The notes under the pieces: generated by a model
Database searches by the model: none
Told to the model about the DNA's origin: nothing
Seen by the model: the letters and a program-made list of their open reading frames with translations, nothing else
Translations under genes and position numbers: made by a program
In this document: piece by piece, positions 46,392 to 57,873 of the stretch
Numbering within the stretch: position 1 is the stretch's first letter
Layout of the letters: each line of letters starts with the position of its first letter
Assembly (NCBI GenBank): GCA_028023455.1
Contig: JAQFVV010000205.1
Coordinates: 1,099,353-1,163,352, forward strand
From: Epiperipatus broadwayi
Taxonomy: Eukaryota > Onychophora > Udeonychophora > Euonychophora > Peripatidae
Direction of reading: 5' to 3'
Length of the DNA: 64,000 nucleotides

Positions 46392-46810
46392 GCATGGAGT
46401 GTACTATTGTATGGTCATGAAACATGGACACTAATAAAATTAAAAACCAATTGGAAGCCTTTGAAATGTGTTCATGGAAGAGGGGGAAAAAATCAGCTGA
46501 GTGAATAAAATAACAAACGGAAGTTTTGAAAAGAATAAATAAAAAAAAAAAAGATTGACGAAAGAAATTAAAAATAGAAAGAAAAACTGTATTGGATATA
46601 TGTTAAGAAGAAGATGTAGTTTAATGAAAGATGTTTTTGAGCAAATGGTGAGTGAGAACGAAAAGAAAAGACAAAAAAGATTGACAATGCTGGATGATAT
46701 AAGAGAGGGGAAGGATTACGTGGAATTGAAGAGCTGGACAATGAGAACAGAGTAATGTGATGGTTCTCTGGGCCTGTCCATTGAGCAGAATATGATTGAT
46801 AATGATGAAT
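46392..46810 (+). mobile_element. LINE C-terminal fragment (second LINE family)
   Basis: Reads YGHETWTLIK (from 46410), then after frameshifts and stops a 66-codon frame (46555-46755): KKNCIGYMLRRRCSLMKDV, SENEKKRQKRLTMLDDIRE and KDYVELKSWTMRTE. The order GH(I/M)LRR, LLKDVIEG, RGRPR, LDDI and YxELK is the usual C-terminal region of a widespread endonuclease/RT LINE type, distinct from the RTE copies by the LMKDV and LDDIREG segments. Short 3' region after the stop. Confidence 0.65.
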
Positions 46811-47069
46811 TGACTTTACTAAATAATTATTGTTATGTAAATAAAATGTGTATAATAAAGTGAACTTCACACTGTTATATTAATTGTGGTTTAGAATAAT
46901 TTGTGCAACTTATTTAAAATAAATATTTGTTTAAATTTTGCTTATGAGTTAATATTTCATTATGAATTTACTTTGTATGAATATTTCCAATTCTTCTCAT
47001 TCTTTATTCATATCATTACTCAAATCTTTTTCATCTTAATTTCAGTCCCAAATTTCTTTTTTTTTTTTA

Positions 47070-47180
47070 TCAAGCATTATTAGCCGAGAGGTAATCACAG
47101 CAGCCTTGCAAGCAAGTAGTTGGTTGCAAACAGTTGTGGGTTCGCATCCCGGCCGATGCTATGACATATGAAAAAAAAAA
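47070..47180 (+). mobile_element. SINE (class S1a)
   Basis: A box tagccgagaggtaatc (47081), B box gggttcgcatcccg (about 47138), tail atgctatgacatatg and a run of ten A. Very close to the copy at 9947-10063, with few differences, so recently active in relative terms. Confidence 0.8.
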
Positions 47181-47331
47181 CATATATAGTTTACAAGACT
47201 TTATTAAGCTAAAGCTGAATTCATTTTAATTACTTATGAAAATTTGGAACTGAATATTACGATGTTATTGATTTTCTGTTTTCTTTCTATCTTTCACCAT
47301 CATATCATTTCCTCCTTGATAGAATTCCTCG

Positions 47332-47459
47332 AAGAAAAACATGATCGCTTATACAGTTATGTCGACACTTCCTGGATGAAGGATAATCAAGGTTGGTTTA
47401 GCAAACTTTTGCTTGCCAGTAAATGTAGAGCTAGGATCAAACCCAAGCTTAGAGCTTAA
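47332..47459 (+). CDS. Possible terminal coding exon of an unknown gene
   Basis: After a pyrimidine-rich tract (47275-47318) and a consensus-like acceptor (ttcctccttgatag, ending 47323) the sequence is open to a TAA at 47457-47459. The product contains FLEEKHDRLYSYVDTSW, MKDNQGWFSK and SKCRARIKPKLRA. It has clearly higher GC and a more protein-like composition than its surroundings, and no retroelement similarity that I recognise. I cannot name the protein. The exact start is uncertain by a few bases. It could be chance, or part of an unrecognised element. Candidate AATAAA at 47806-47811. Confidence 0.35.
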
Positions 47460-47469
47460 TAATGCATGA

Positions 47470-48004
47470 TATTCTAGTTATTGTTTTCTGTGTATTTTTG
47501 GTTTTTGTGTATTAAAGTAAGCAATTTATTTTGATTAATTAATTTTTAATAGCTAACTAAATTGCATTTTTTCAAGGCACCCAATTATTTTTATATTTTT
47601 AGTAGAGTCCACAAAATTAATTTGTGGATATATAATAAAAAGTTGTTTTAAAAGACTGAATACTTTTTATATGCTTTTATATTTAACCTACTTTGTTTTT
47701 TATTTATCTGTTTGTTTGAGAAATTTAGTAATTTAATGGACGTTTATTGGACTGCAATCTAGGTGTATTAAATTGTATCTAAACTTTTTTATCATATGAA
47801 AAAGTAATAAATAATATAAAAAACAAATTTAAAATAATTTTTTTATTCCCACAAATACATGAAAAAAAAAGTAAAAAAATTTTTTTTTAAATTGTGCTTT
47901 ACGCAAAAACGGATTTTATTAAAAAAAAAAAATTTAAAGACATTTGTTTATTCATCCAAATGTGCATTAAAAAATAAAATAAAAAAAAAAATTTCTTCAG
48001 CTTT
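47470..48004. other. Unassigned, very AT-rich, possible 3' UTR
   Basis: Many A and T runs (47870-47990). If 47332-47459 is an exon, this would be its 3' untranslated region. No repeat recognised. Confidence 0.3.
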
Positions 48005-48236
48005 CATGCATAAACCTTGGGACGATCATATTTAGAATTCTCAAAAAATCATGACCAGTTTTTGTACCAACATTTGAAGAAGAGAGGACTATCATCTTAT
48101 TCAAAACATTGATGTTATTCTAATCTATGTGCTATTACTCATAGTTAAACGTATTTGAAGGTTTAAATAAAGGTTGTTCTTTTTAAAAGATATTTAACCA
48201 TTAACATTAAGATGTTAGAAATGGCCCAAATTATAA
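48005..48236 (+). mobile_element. Family B foldback, partial and diverged
   Basis: Right arm only: catttgaagaagagagg, attcaaaacattgatg, ctatgtgctattactcat and a terminal aaatggcccaaattataata resembling the family end. The hammerhead-like block (48070-48105) is broken. Confidence 0.45.
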
Positions 48237-48464
48237 TAGATACAATATTGTCTCTAAAATAGTAAAGAGAATCCATCACCACTGAAATAGGGGTACATAT
48301 ACTTGGATTAACTATAGAATAAAAATATTGATATGTTTTAAGTCGTATGACATTTCCATACCATGATTATTTTTTTATGCCTTTTTTCATCTTTATAAGT
48401 TTAGTAAGGAGAAATATTATTGGTATTTTCAAGCCTATCTATTTTGAATGAATACTCTGTCCTT

Positions 48465-48700
48465 TGGTGAAGTGATATAGTGGACAGATTCTGGAACTCA
48501 AGGTATGTGGATTGCAACCCAGCTATGTTATTTCTAGCACTTGAGCTTTTTATGAAATTTCAACCAATAATACATTCGATTACTGTTGCCCTGTGTGGTT
48601 GTGGGTAGGGAATCTGTGGTGTACAAGTTTATGAAAACTGTTGTCACTTCCTGTGCTCAAGTTTCTTATGAACTCCTGAACAATAAACTATTTGGTTATT
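48465..48700 (+). mobile_element. SINEs of class S2, probably two decayed copies
   Basis: First: tttggtgaagtgatatagtgg and ggattgcaacccag, with acttgagctttttatgaa. Second: gttgccctgtgtggttgtgg, then tgctcaagtttcttatgaac and ctcctgaacaataaac, the shared S2 tail. No target duplications found. Confidence 0.45.
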
Positions 48701-48799
48701 TAAATATTTGCACCACCATCATCAGAGATAACCAACTTAATGAGACAGTTATTACATCAATAAGACATACCTTTCTGGATATTCAAACAAAAATTCCTA

Positions 48800-49370
48800 T
48801 ACCAATCAAAGAATTTATCATCAATTTTCAAGTACTACCAATTCAATGCAATGCAAAGGTCTTCAAGTCTGGTCTCTTCACAGCTTCTCTTCTCTACATC
48901 ACCCCAACAAATTTTCCTTATTTCACTTATTCATCTTACCAATGGTCTTTTTCTGCTTTTTTTCTGATATCTTGGAATGGAGTTTGAGAATTTACATGCC
49001 CATCTGTTAGCATCATTTCTAACAGTATGTACAACCCATCTCCATTTTAGTCTTTTAATTCTTTCAATAATGTCAATATCTGTTTGTTCTTTTTGTACTT
49101 TTCATGTGTCATAGCATCAGCCAGGAAGTGAAGCCACTAATCAGGGACAACTGCTTGTAAGGCAGCTGTGCTGACCACTCAACCATCAGTGCTTGACAAT
49201 CTGTTTGTTCTTTTAGCCAAATATTTTGCTTTTGATCACTTCTTCTTTCCATTAGATATTGCTGGCTAGTCTGGATTGCTCTTCTGATTAGTGTCCAAAA
49301 ATCAGATCAATAAGTAAAAATTCATATAACATACCTATTAAAAAAATCTTTTCAAAAGGAAGGTTTGAAA
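48800..49370 (-). mobile_element. RTE-like LINE, 3' part, split by a SINE
   Basis: Minus-strand copy: aggtcttcaagtctggtctc, cttctcttctctacatcacc, tcttggaatggagtttgag and cagtatgtacaacccatctc match the 32.5-32.8 kb copy. A SINE interrupts it at 49094-49198. It continues to about 49370 (atcagatcaataagtaaaaa). No open frame. Confidence 0.75.
49094..49198 (-). mobile_element. SINE (class S1b) with a 16-bp target-site duplication
   Basis: Read reversed it has the S1b head (ggtggttga-like A box, then gcacagctgccttacaagc), a B-box region and the tail atgctatgacacatg with an A run. It lies between two copies of atctgtttgttctttt (49078-49093 and 49199-49214), a clean target-site duplication within the LINE. 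Confidence 0.85.
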
Positions 49371-50119
49371 AAGGATCAAGGGTTGTGTTGTAAGAAATGT
49401 GCATCATTTGAGGCTCTAAACAATTTGTTATCAGCACTAAAGCAAACTGGATTTGATCTTCTTAGACATATGGTTACTGTCCAGGTATATAATTTAACAG
49501 TATTTGCTTGTGCTTATGGTTAAGTATAATATTTGATTAATGACCTCAAATCCTATAGATTTTTGGTATGAAGCTCAATTACATTACATCTAGTGTTTGA
49601 GCAGAAAGTCATTCAATATCTTATTTTATTATGATGTATATTGTTTTGTCCAAATAGAAGTTAATGATTATCTAATATGTGCATATAATCTTAATTATGG
49701 CCTTGGAAGTATATAAGTGTAAGCACGTAAAATATCATGTGATCTTTCTTCTTATCCGAAGGACAGAAAAAGTCTTCAGCTATTATAGAAATGACATCTC
49801 TAAAATAGATAGAAACTGACATAATGTTAGATCGGTGTTGTTATGCAAGTGAAGCTTTGAAACCTTAAGATTTTTTTTAAATTTCAGGTTACTTTGTATA
49901 GCATAAAGGAATAAATGATGGCTGTGAGTTATTTATAAGTGCATTAGTTCCACTTTGAATTTAGATATTTTTTGTCAAAGGTTTGAAAGCCAAAATCCGA
50001 TCAAATCAGAAAATGGAAATTTTATAACTACATCATCTGATGTCATTGATTATTCAAGTTTGATAATAGATGTCTTGTCTTTGAGTGAAAATAACTGATT
50101 TTGGAAATATTTAGTTTAA
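49371..50119. other. Unassigned AT-rich sequence
   Basis: No gene or repeat recognised. Confidence 0.3.
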
Positions 50120-50375
50120 TCCATTTTCTCTGATTGACAGCCTCTCTTCTCAAAACCAGCCAATTTCTTATTTATCAACCTCACACGTGGTCATCTTCTA
50201 GGTCTTTTACAAATTTTTCTAAATCCTGTTTAAGGCTTTAGCTTTTTGTCTCTTATCATCTCTTCTAACAGTATGTTCAGTCTCCTAATTCTTTCAATGT
50301 TCTCCGTGATATTTATTTGTTTTTTCGCTCATATATCTTGTTTTTTTAAATCTCTATTCACTACTCACAATATAA
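50120..50375 (-). mobile_element. RTE-like LINE, 3' fragment, degraded
   Basis: cctcacacgtggtcatcttc, aggtcttttacaaattttt, aatcctgtttaaggcttt and catctcttctaacagtatg match the LINE 3' region on the minus strand at the expected spacing. The extreme 3' end is missing. Confidence 0.65.
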
Positions 50376-51159
50376 AAATAGTTGATACTAAGGAGGTAGT
50401 TTGCCACTGGTATATTCAGTGACCCCCTGAAAATTTGTAAATATATATTTTATATTAATGTTATCGATTTTTTAAATTTTTTTCTAAGTTTAGAGGTTCC
50501 ACAAGTGTAAGTTCGGAGTTGTGACCTTCTGCTTTATATATCTTGCTTATTTTCTTTTTCCTTGTCCTCACCAAAAAGTTTTTTAGCAGTCAGAATTTTG
50601 GTCTAGCGATTAAAAAAACGATTGTTTCTTCTCCATGATAGTTTACCAAGTCACCTTCAATAAAATTCATTACAGCGTAGAAAGGGTTTATTTGTTCGAT
50701 CTTTATATAAGAAGTAAACTAAATTCAATGTTTTTCTAAAGTAAGATGTAGTTAATTGGCTTTAGGCGCAGCCATTTAGGATCACTATTTTTTCAACTAA
50801 AGCCTTATTAACTGCATTTCAAGGATTTATTTTAGTCTTCATTTTTCAACAGTTAACAGAATTTCATTTACTGTTGATCTGTCTGGCCTTTTTTAAACTG
50901 TCCTTTTTGTTTGAATCGGTTTGTTTAAAAATCATTAGATATTATTTTAGGAAAAAAAACAAACAAGCTTTCATGTTATATGTTTATTGACATTTAGATA
51001 TAATGACAAGCATTTTAATTACAAATTGTACCGACATGAATATACCCCCTGCTGAAAAGTCAATTTATTCATTCAAAAAAGTTTAAATAAAAAATGTGAT
51101 GTCACATTTAAAAATAGTTTAAGTAATTGATTACTAATAATAAAAAAATCAAATGGTTT
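50376..51159. other. Unassigned, includes a dispersed repeat (H)
   Basis: Segment 50885-51060 (ggccttttttaaactgtcc, tttgtttgaatcggtttg, taccccctgctgaaaagtc) recurs in diverged form at 59905-60000 and 60930-61030. No gene recognised. Confidence 0.4.
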
Positions 51160-51550
51160 GTTGCTACTCTATCACTGCACTAAACCATACAGGTCAAAGT
51201 AATCAAACGAAGTGATGCTTGGGAGGTCATATGACGTTTAAGTGAGAATTAAGCTGCAATCCATGGACATTCAGCTCTATAGTCTACAAGTCTACCATCA
51301 ACTAAACTGTACATGGCAAATTAATTAAATTTGAGGTTGATGCTCGGGAGATCATATGATGTTTAAGTGACAGAATTAAGCTGCAATTCATAAACCTTCA
51401 AACTCTAGAGTTGGTCATTCTGTCATCACAGTAAACCATGCAGACAAAGTAATCAAATGATTTGACGCTCAAGAGGTCATATGATGTTTAAATGACAGAA
51501 TTAAGCTGCAATCCATGGATCTTTGGCTTTAAAGTCTTCCATATTATGAT
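51160..51550 (+). repeat. Tandem repeat, period about 125-135 bp, three copies
   Basis: Copies start at about 51178, 51306 and 51430, each with taaacc-like start, a ggtcatatgatgtttaagtg phrase (51225, 51349, 51475), gaattaagctgcaatcc and a final ctttaa or ctctagagtc segment. Copies are moderately diverged. No gene. Confidence 0.75.
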
Positions 51551-51709
51551 ATTGGTTTCAAATTAAGTGCTACTAAAACACGTATATACAACTTTTATAA
51601 TAACATCAATAAGCAACGGATCAAGTATGAGAGAAAGTATTTAACTATCCCTTATATAAAATATATACAAACAATTTGAATAGCCCTGCATATAATTATA
51701 AATCTCTTT

Positions 51710-52190
51710 AAATTCATGTGGAAGTTACTAAAAACCTGTAGTGAGCTCTATGTAACTAATACAACTTCATCAATAAACAAAAAAGGTCAGAATGTGGTAA
51801 TCTGTATCTTACCTTTGATCATACATAAGCATTCAATTTATTGATGTGTTGTGATGTAAAGCATTAATTCTATACATTAATGTAATTTCAGGGCAACTGT
51901 AAGTATTCTGAAATCAGTAAAAGCAATGAGAGGGTAAGGCTAGACCTTATATTTTGCAACAAACTGCTTATTAAATTGCACCTACATTTGGGCTATTACT
52001 ATTAATATTTACATCTAATAATTGTTGATTCATTTAATATTCAAAGATTGTTAAATATAGAATTCACACTCTCCATAGGTGGGGTTATTTTATACTTTTT
52101 GTTAATTGTTAGACTTGTATTAATCTATCTATATATATATAACTCACTGGGAATTTTCAATAACTTCATCATAAATTTCATCTAAGTTTG
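51710..52190. mobile_element. Family G foldback, longer relative
   Basis: Left end gtggaagttactaaaaacc and gtagtgagctctatgtaact; right end atataactcactgggaattt and tcaataacttcatc. The same ends border the short element at 8358-8505. Interior is AT-rich and non-coding. Confidence 0.6.
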
Positions 52191-53079
52191 AACTATCACT
52201 ATTAATATTTAAATATCTTATTTGCAATACCTTCTTTATTCTAGTAATTTTGATATTTTTATTCAAACTCTATTATTCTATTAACTAACTCTACCTCTTT
52301 TTTATAATTCCTTATATCTCTTCTAATTCACTTGCCCAACATCATTAATTTCACAACTCGCTTCAAAACATTTTTGCTTTTTTAAGTCATTCATAATTTA
52401 TTGTCAATAATATAGATTTTTAAAAATTTTTTTTAATAATTCTTACTTCCATTGTGAGTTAACTATTTTATCTTTTATTTAATTTTTTATTCAGTAATAA
52501 GAATTTTAGAGTTCACATATTGTTTTACATTTTATACTCGCATACTCCACCAGAAAAAATATTCTTCCAACAATTTTGGATATAAATTAATTAGAAATGT
52601 TTTAGTAATTTCTCCTGTAGATGACAGTTCCTTAAAAACAACCCTTCTTATCTTGCATTTTCTATGTAAATGCAATGACTTTACCTTTAATCTCCTCTTC
52701 ATTCATTTAACCACTCATACCAGGGTCTCTTGCAACAACTATAGACATTATAGTCTTGCAAACAACTGAAGTTTTTTTAAATCAGCTTTTAAAAAAATAA
52801 TTGAATTTAAATAATTGAATAATTGTTTTAAATTTAATTTTAAATTCAATTTAAAATTATCAAAATTTAATGATGTGGAATTCAGAAAAAAATTTCATAG
52901 CACATGATTATTATCTGTGACAGTTTCTTCGTTATTAAGTTTTTCCTGTGATATAGGTATTTTTAACTTCAATTTTTAAAAATGTATTGTTCTGGAATAT
53001 ACTAATAGAGTAACAATTTTAAAATGGCATCCACAATAGATAAATAATGTTAACATTTATATTCCATTCCATCCAACAA
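52191..53079. other. Unassigned AT-rich sequence
   Basis: No gene seen. An AT-only self-complementary stretch lies at about 52790-52870 (aaatttaattttaaattcaat). Confidence 0.35.
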
Positions 53080-53350
53080 TTAATCACTACATGATCACCA
53101 TCTCTTATGCTGGCACATAACTGTTATTAAACAGGCAAAACTCTCCATACAGTAGTGCCACCCTGTGCCAACCAGAGTTATCAGTGGATGCCAGTGCAGT
53201 GCTCTCAGATCCAAGGCTCACAAGCCAGAAACTAGTCTGGGGATATTGGATGAGTAGGCACTAAATGGGGATTTTATGCACAAGCCTTCTGGCATCCATT
53301 GATTACTCTGGTTGGCACAGGGTGGCACTACTGTATGGGGAGTTTTGCCA
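53080..53350. mobile_element. Family F foldback element
   Basis: Left flank atcactacatgatcacca and end aacaggcaaaactctccat; right end gtatggggagttttgcc. Plus-strand block: cacaagccagaaactagtc, tggggatattggatgag, cttctggcatccattgatta. GAAAC, TA, GTC and TGGGGA of the hammerhead remain, but CTGATGA and part of helix II have been deleted (53225-53255). Confidence 0.75.
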
Positions 53351-53796
53351 ACAATTAATATTGTATAATTAATTAAATCGAGTTTTGAATTAACATATAA
53401 TACAAAAAAGATTTATCACTTCAAATTATCCTCAAGGTCTATGTCTTACAAATTAGGAACCTGAAACAACTCGTAACCTTACCATCAATATTTCAGTCCA
53501 CACAACAGTTACTGGGTTTTTTTTTATTAATTAAATGAAGTTTTGAATTAATTTGTAGAAGAAAATTGTTTTTCCACTTCAAATTATTTTCATAATCTAT
53601 ATCTTACAAATTACAAAATAGTAATGACTCATAAAAATCAGTGCCTACTTTTTTTGACCGTATTCAAATTTGAATATCTTCATATTTATTCCAGAAGACA
53701 TTATTAGAATTGATGGAGAAACTCTTCTAAAATAAAATATAGATATATTTATATAAAATGTAGTTTTCATCTGTTAGCAGCAGTAAATGGCAAAAA
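53351..53796. other. Unassigned AT-rich sequence
   Basis: Two related blocks (aattaaatcgagttttgaat near 53372 and aattaaatgaagttttgaat near 53531; both continue to a tcaaattatc-like phrase) suggest an old duplication about 160 bp apart. No gene. Confidence 0.4.
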
Positions 53797-53920
53797 CACC
53801 CTATGCAATTTGGTGCATTTGGTAGAGGACCTGATTAGGGATCAGAGGTCACAGGTTCAATTCTGGCATTCAGTTCAGGTGCTCAAACTTCTTATGAACT
53901 CCCAAACAATAAAGCCAGTA
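53797..53920 (+). mobile_element. SINE (class S2), best preserved
   Basis: A box tggtgcatttgg (53811-53822) and B box aggttcaattctgg (53853-53866) at class I tRNA spacing, then the family tail gtgctcaaacttcttatgaac and caaacaataaagcc. The tail carries AATAAA. Relatives are at 4728, 5768, 48465 and 61790. The 99-codon frame running through it has no coding meaning. Confidence 0.65.
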
Positions 53921-54599
53921 GCATTTTTTGAAGTGGTGGCAACAACCTATAACAATATAGAAATGTCAAAAATTCTGATTTTCTTGCGAGAACTAAATAT
54001 TTATTTTTGCAGACGTTTTTTAAAAAATCCCCTACGATTCACATTTATATATGAAAAATTGCATATTTTTTTAAATGTATTTAAAATTCGATTTTATCAC
54101 ACATTTTAAGAAGTTTTAAGTATAATCTAAAAAAATATAACATTAGGAAAAAGAGAGATGGAATTGAATTAATTATGCCTATATTTGTTTAATTAATAAA
54201 CAGTTGTATTAATCTTTAATTGAGATTTAAAGTTTATATGTGGACTAAGGATAATCTCTAATCTACTAAATGTTTAATGATAATCGTGCAACTATTTATG
54301 TAGAGTGGATGATATTAAAGTTGTGAGTACAGAAAGTTTGACGCTTGTAAATCAAATGATAATAATTTGATATTGATAAATACTGATCAAAGATGAAGGC
54401 ATTTATAAGAGATTATAAACAGAGCTCACTAAAGAGTACTGGTTTAGCATAAAATGAGTTGTGGGGGGGGGGGTTAAATATATCTAATGAAAATTTTACA
54501 CTTGGAAACAAAGAGAAGTTGGATTATCATTCCACATATGTTTGTTGAATTAAAAACAGATATATTAATCTTTTAATTGGCTTTTGAGTATATTGAGGA
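53921..54599. other. Unassigned AT-rich sequence
   Basis: Contains a G run (about 54463-54473) and otherwise no recognised feature. Confidence 0.3.
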
Positions 54600-54745
54600 T
54601 CTTTTTTTTTCAAATGAATGTGGCCGTGTATATCGATTTCATAAGATGGAGTGGATAGCTGTCGCGAGCTTGAAAGTCTGAGTTCGAATCCCGCCTAATT
54701 ACATTAAGTTCAGTATAGACTATACTTGTATTTAAATACTATATA
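54600..54745 (+). mobile_element. Family D end with the clearest tRNA-like boxes
   Basis: ataagatggagtggatagctg, gcgagcttgaaagtctgag, then gagttcgaatcccgcc (54679-54694), an excellent B box. It matches the right end of 28256-28950 and keeps more CG than other copies, so it is probably the least decayed. Only this end is present. Confidence 0.55.
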
Positions 54746-54750
54746 TACAT

Positions 54751-54800
54751 ATATAGTCATTCAATTAGGAATTATATATAGTCATTCAATTAGGAATTTA
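54751..54800 (+). repeat. Short tandem duplication, about 25 bp
   Basis: atatagtcattcaattagga occurs twice in direct succession (about 54757 and 54777) after a TA-rich stretch. Confidence 0.75.
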
Positions 54801-55419
54801 AAATTGTTATAGTGTTTTTATATAATCCTACATAAAATTTCTAATTAATTTTTTTCCTGTTATTTCAAAATGTATTTACATTTTTTAAATGTAAAATCAA
54901 TAATAATTAATTATGTGATAAAAAGTATTTCATAAAGATGTGAGTTTATATTATTGGTTGCTCTAAAAGATTTTTTTAAAGAGACATTATTCAATTAATA
55001 TTTTTATTAAGAACAGACATTTGGAAATGCAGAATCTATCTAAATGGAAAACTGTTTTTGTAGATAAATTGGTAGATTGTATTTTCCAGAATGTACATTT
55101 TATTCAAATTGGCAGTTATATAGTTGTTCTTTTTTTTTTTTTCCAATCAATATAATTTTTTCATTCTTCAACTTTTTTTATTTATATCTCCTGAGAAATT
55201 AAACTTTTAGATTAATACAGAAGAAGTAATTAGATTGAAAGAAATGAGAACTTAGTAATTATGTTAGTTGTTTTGATTGAAATAGAAAATAACTATTTCT
55301 ATTATGCAAATGCGAAGTTTATGGATTTTTTTTATTGATATTTTCCAATTAGCAGATTTCAGAACTTTTCTATTATAATTTTAGATATGTACAATTATTT
55401 ACATTAGAATGCACACAAA
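54801..55419. other. Unassigned AT-rich sequence
   Basis: No gene or repeat recognised. Confidence 0.3.
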
Positions 55420-55700
55420 TAACCCATCATCACGGATAATAATTCCTAAGGACGTCATGTGATGTTTGAATAATTTAGCTATAGGTTGAGCATCATTTTA
55501 TCTCAACTTTTTTATTATTAATTACGTTCTAAAATCCTCATTTTTGAATTCACCACTATCATCATCTAAGGTGCACAAGATATTGTATGATTTAGTGCAA
55601 TAGCAGAAAGGTGGATTCAAGTGCTAAAGGTCACCTAGATTGTAGCTCAACATTAAACTTCTGGTATACAAAATATCACATGACCTCCTGAGTAATTATG
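55420..55700. mobile_element. MITE with a SINE-like interior
   Basis: Ends gataataattcctaagg with cgtcatgtgatgtttg and, reversed, caaaatatcacatgacctcc with tgagtaattat form imperfect inverted repeats. The centre (55580-55665) has tttagtgcaatagcagaaagg and ggtggattcaagtgc, resembling tRNA A and B boxes, and agctcaacattaaacttctgg like the S2 tail. Confidence 0.5.
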
Positions 55701-57052
55701 AAATGATTTTTGATTATTTATTGCTTTACTGGAACGATTGCATTGTAATGTAGAATGCAATGTTCAGATCATAATATTATTTATTCCTTCCTATAGGACT
55801 GATTTAGATTCATCAACTGGTGTAAAACATTAATTTTTTTTTTTTTTTTGCTTTTAATCAAATGGTATTGTTTTCATCTTTTCTCTTTTACCCACCAGGT
55901 GATTAATCTTACACAAAATGTCTTCATTATTGTTCATTTTGGAGATGGGGGAGAATTGTGGAAGAGGTTTTGGTCATGCAGTGAACTAGTTTAGACTATA
56001 TTATATTCTACTAATGATATGTAGAAATTTTTGGATTATTGTGTTTATATCAATAATTCTGCTGAAATAATATTTCAATCATTTAATAATAACAAATCAA
56101 CGACTAAATGATTTATATGCAACAGTTTAAATAAGAGGTTCAACCTTCATTGCTGCTTGCAAATTACAAATGTTTAGTTGTTAACAGTACAACTATATCT
56201 TGAGAAGAAAACCTGAGACTTCTCTTTTGAACCCTAATATTTCTAGCCCATGGGTAATTTGCCTTGTGGTCAATACAGTGATAATAAATAACTAATATTT
56301 CTGTTCTAGGTCTGAACATGCTTAGCTGCATTCTAATAAATAATGAACAATGATGGTTATTGTTTATTGGGACGTACATATTAAACCTGCAATGTAGAGA
56401 TATTAGGCCACATTCGTGATAAATGTTTAACCTTGCGAGCATGTCAAATAAACCTTGCAATGTTATTCAATGTGGTATCAAAACATGTTTATTCTTGTGT
56501 AATATTTTTTGATAGTCTCAGTTATTGTCCAGATTTCATTCTGACAATAGCTTTTATTATAGTTTTAATTCAAGGTTAGTTATTGTCCAGATTTCAATTG
56601 CATTCTATAGTTTTACTTTAAGATTTCAATTCCACTTTGCTTGATTCATTTAATTTTGAGTAAGTATATGTAGTTTTCCTTTTTTCTTTTGATATTCATT
56701 ATGTCATCATTAGAATCAATGATAGCAAAGCAGCAACTCTGATCAAAGCTACTATGATGACGCATTCATTTCTGTACTGAACGAAATCAAAAAAATATCT
56801 TCGCCAAAATGGACCATTAATAAAAGTGTTCTAATTTACCATATTTCTTTATTTTATGATTATTTTCTTTTTTTAAAAAAAAAATACCTTTTTGGGGAGG
56901 GAGAAAATCCCATTCAGGCAATATACTGCACAATCATCTATTCATTTATGGAGGGTTAGTTTAAGTCTCCATGTTGGCACAAAAAATTTGTTTTACTTAA
57001 AATAAAGTAGAACAGACAAATTCATTATTTCATTGTGACAATTTCTTGTATA
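55701..57052. other. Unassigned AT-rich sequence
   Basis: No gene seen. gttattgtccagatttca is present twice, near 56521 and 56578. Confidence 0.35.
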
Positions 57053-57620
57053 GATTACACAGTAAGTAACGTATGTGTATATTTTCCATTTTTTGATAAT
57101 ATTTTGGACAATTTTTGTAATTTAGTGTTTGTTTTGTTCATATTTAAATTAACATTTCGGAATTTCATAATGACATGCCTTTGATTGCACATTTTTAGTA
57201 CAGCAAATCAATATTGTTACTGTTGATAAAATATACTTTTTGAGATTTTATTTTTTTGGTCAAATTCATATTTTTAGTATTGCATAATTTACTTTCTATG
57301 ATTGTTTTTTTTTTTTTTTTTGATTGCACAAACACATGTTAAGTAAATGTTCATGGGGAGGGGGGGGATTTTACATTTTTTGATAATATTTTAGACTACT
57401 TTCTGTCATTTAGTAACTGTTTTGTCGTATTTAAAGTAACATTTGGGAATTGTATAATTTATTTTTTAAGATCCATTTTTTTTTAAATTTATATTTTTAG
57501 TATTGTTAGAAATTAATATTCCATAACATATTTTTATATAATACATGATAAGTACCATACGTGTATATTTTAAGGTTTTGGAGTAATATTTTACAGTACT
57601 TTTATATTTAATAATTGTTT
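57053..57620 (+). repeat. Degenerate tandem repeat, about three units of 210-270 bp
   Basis: Units start near 57053, 57322 and 57538 with agtaagtaacgtatgtg-like sequence, then tttttgataatattttgga, tttagtgtttgttttgt and atatttttagtattg-like sequence. Units are heavily diverged and T-rich. No gene. Confidence 0.55.
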
Positions 57621-57626
57621 TAGTAT

Positions 57627-57873
57627 TAGACCTGCAACACATTATATCTGCAGTGCCTTTTCACATATGTATTCCGCTGCTGATAACTTTGTAAATCTGG
57701 TGAAAAAATACGTACACATGGTTCGTTTTGACAAATTTATCACTTAAGTTTGTAGAAGATCCAAGTGCACACATTATGTTGGTTAGATCAAAGATTAGAA
57801 AGTTATCAGCAGATTGATACAAATGTGAAAAGGCACTGCAGATCTAATACATGTTGCAGTCTAATATGTAAGT
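57627..57873. mobile_element. Foldback MITE with 70-80 bp arms
   Basis: Left arm tattagacctgcaacac to atctgcagtgccttttcac and gctgctgataactttgtaa; the right arm is its complement, ending catgttgcagtctaatatg. Centre about 85 bp. The 94-codon frame starting at 57765 crosses the right arm and is not a gene. Confidence 0.75.

Noticed and set aside
48586-48987. 133-codon plus-strand frame
   Set aside because: It runs through a SINE tail and the antisense of an RTE fragment.
53810-54109. 99-codon plus-strand frame
   Set aside because: Starts inside an S2 SINE and shows no coding features.
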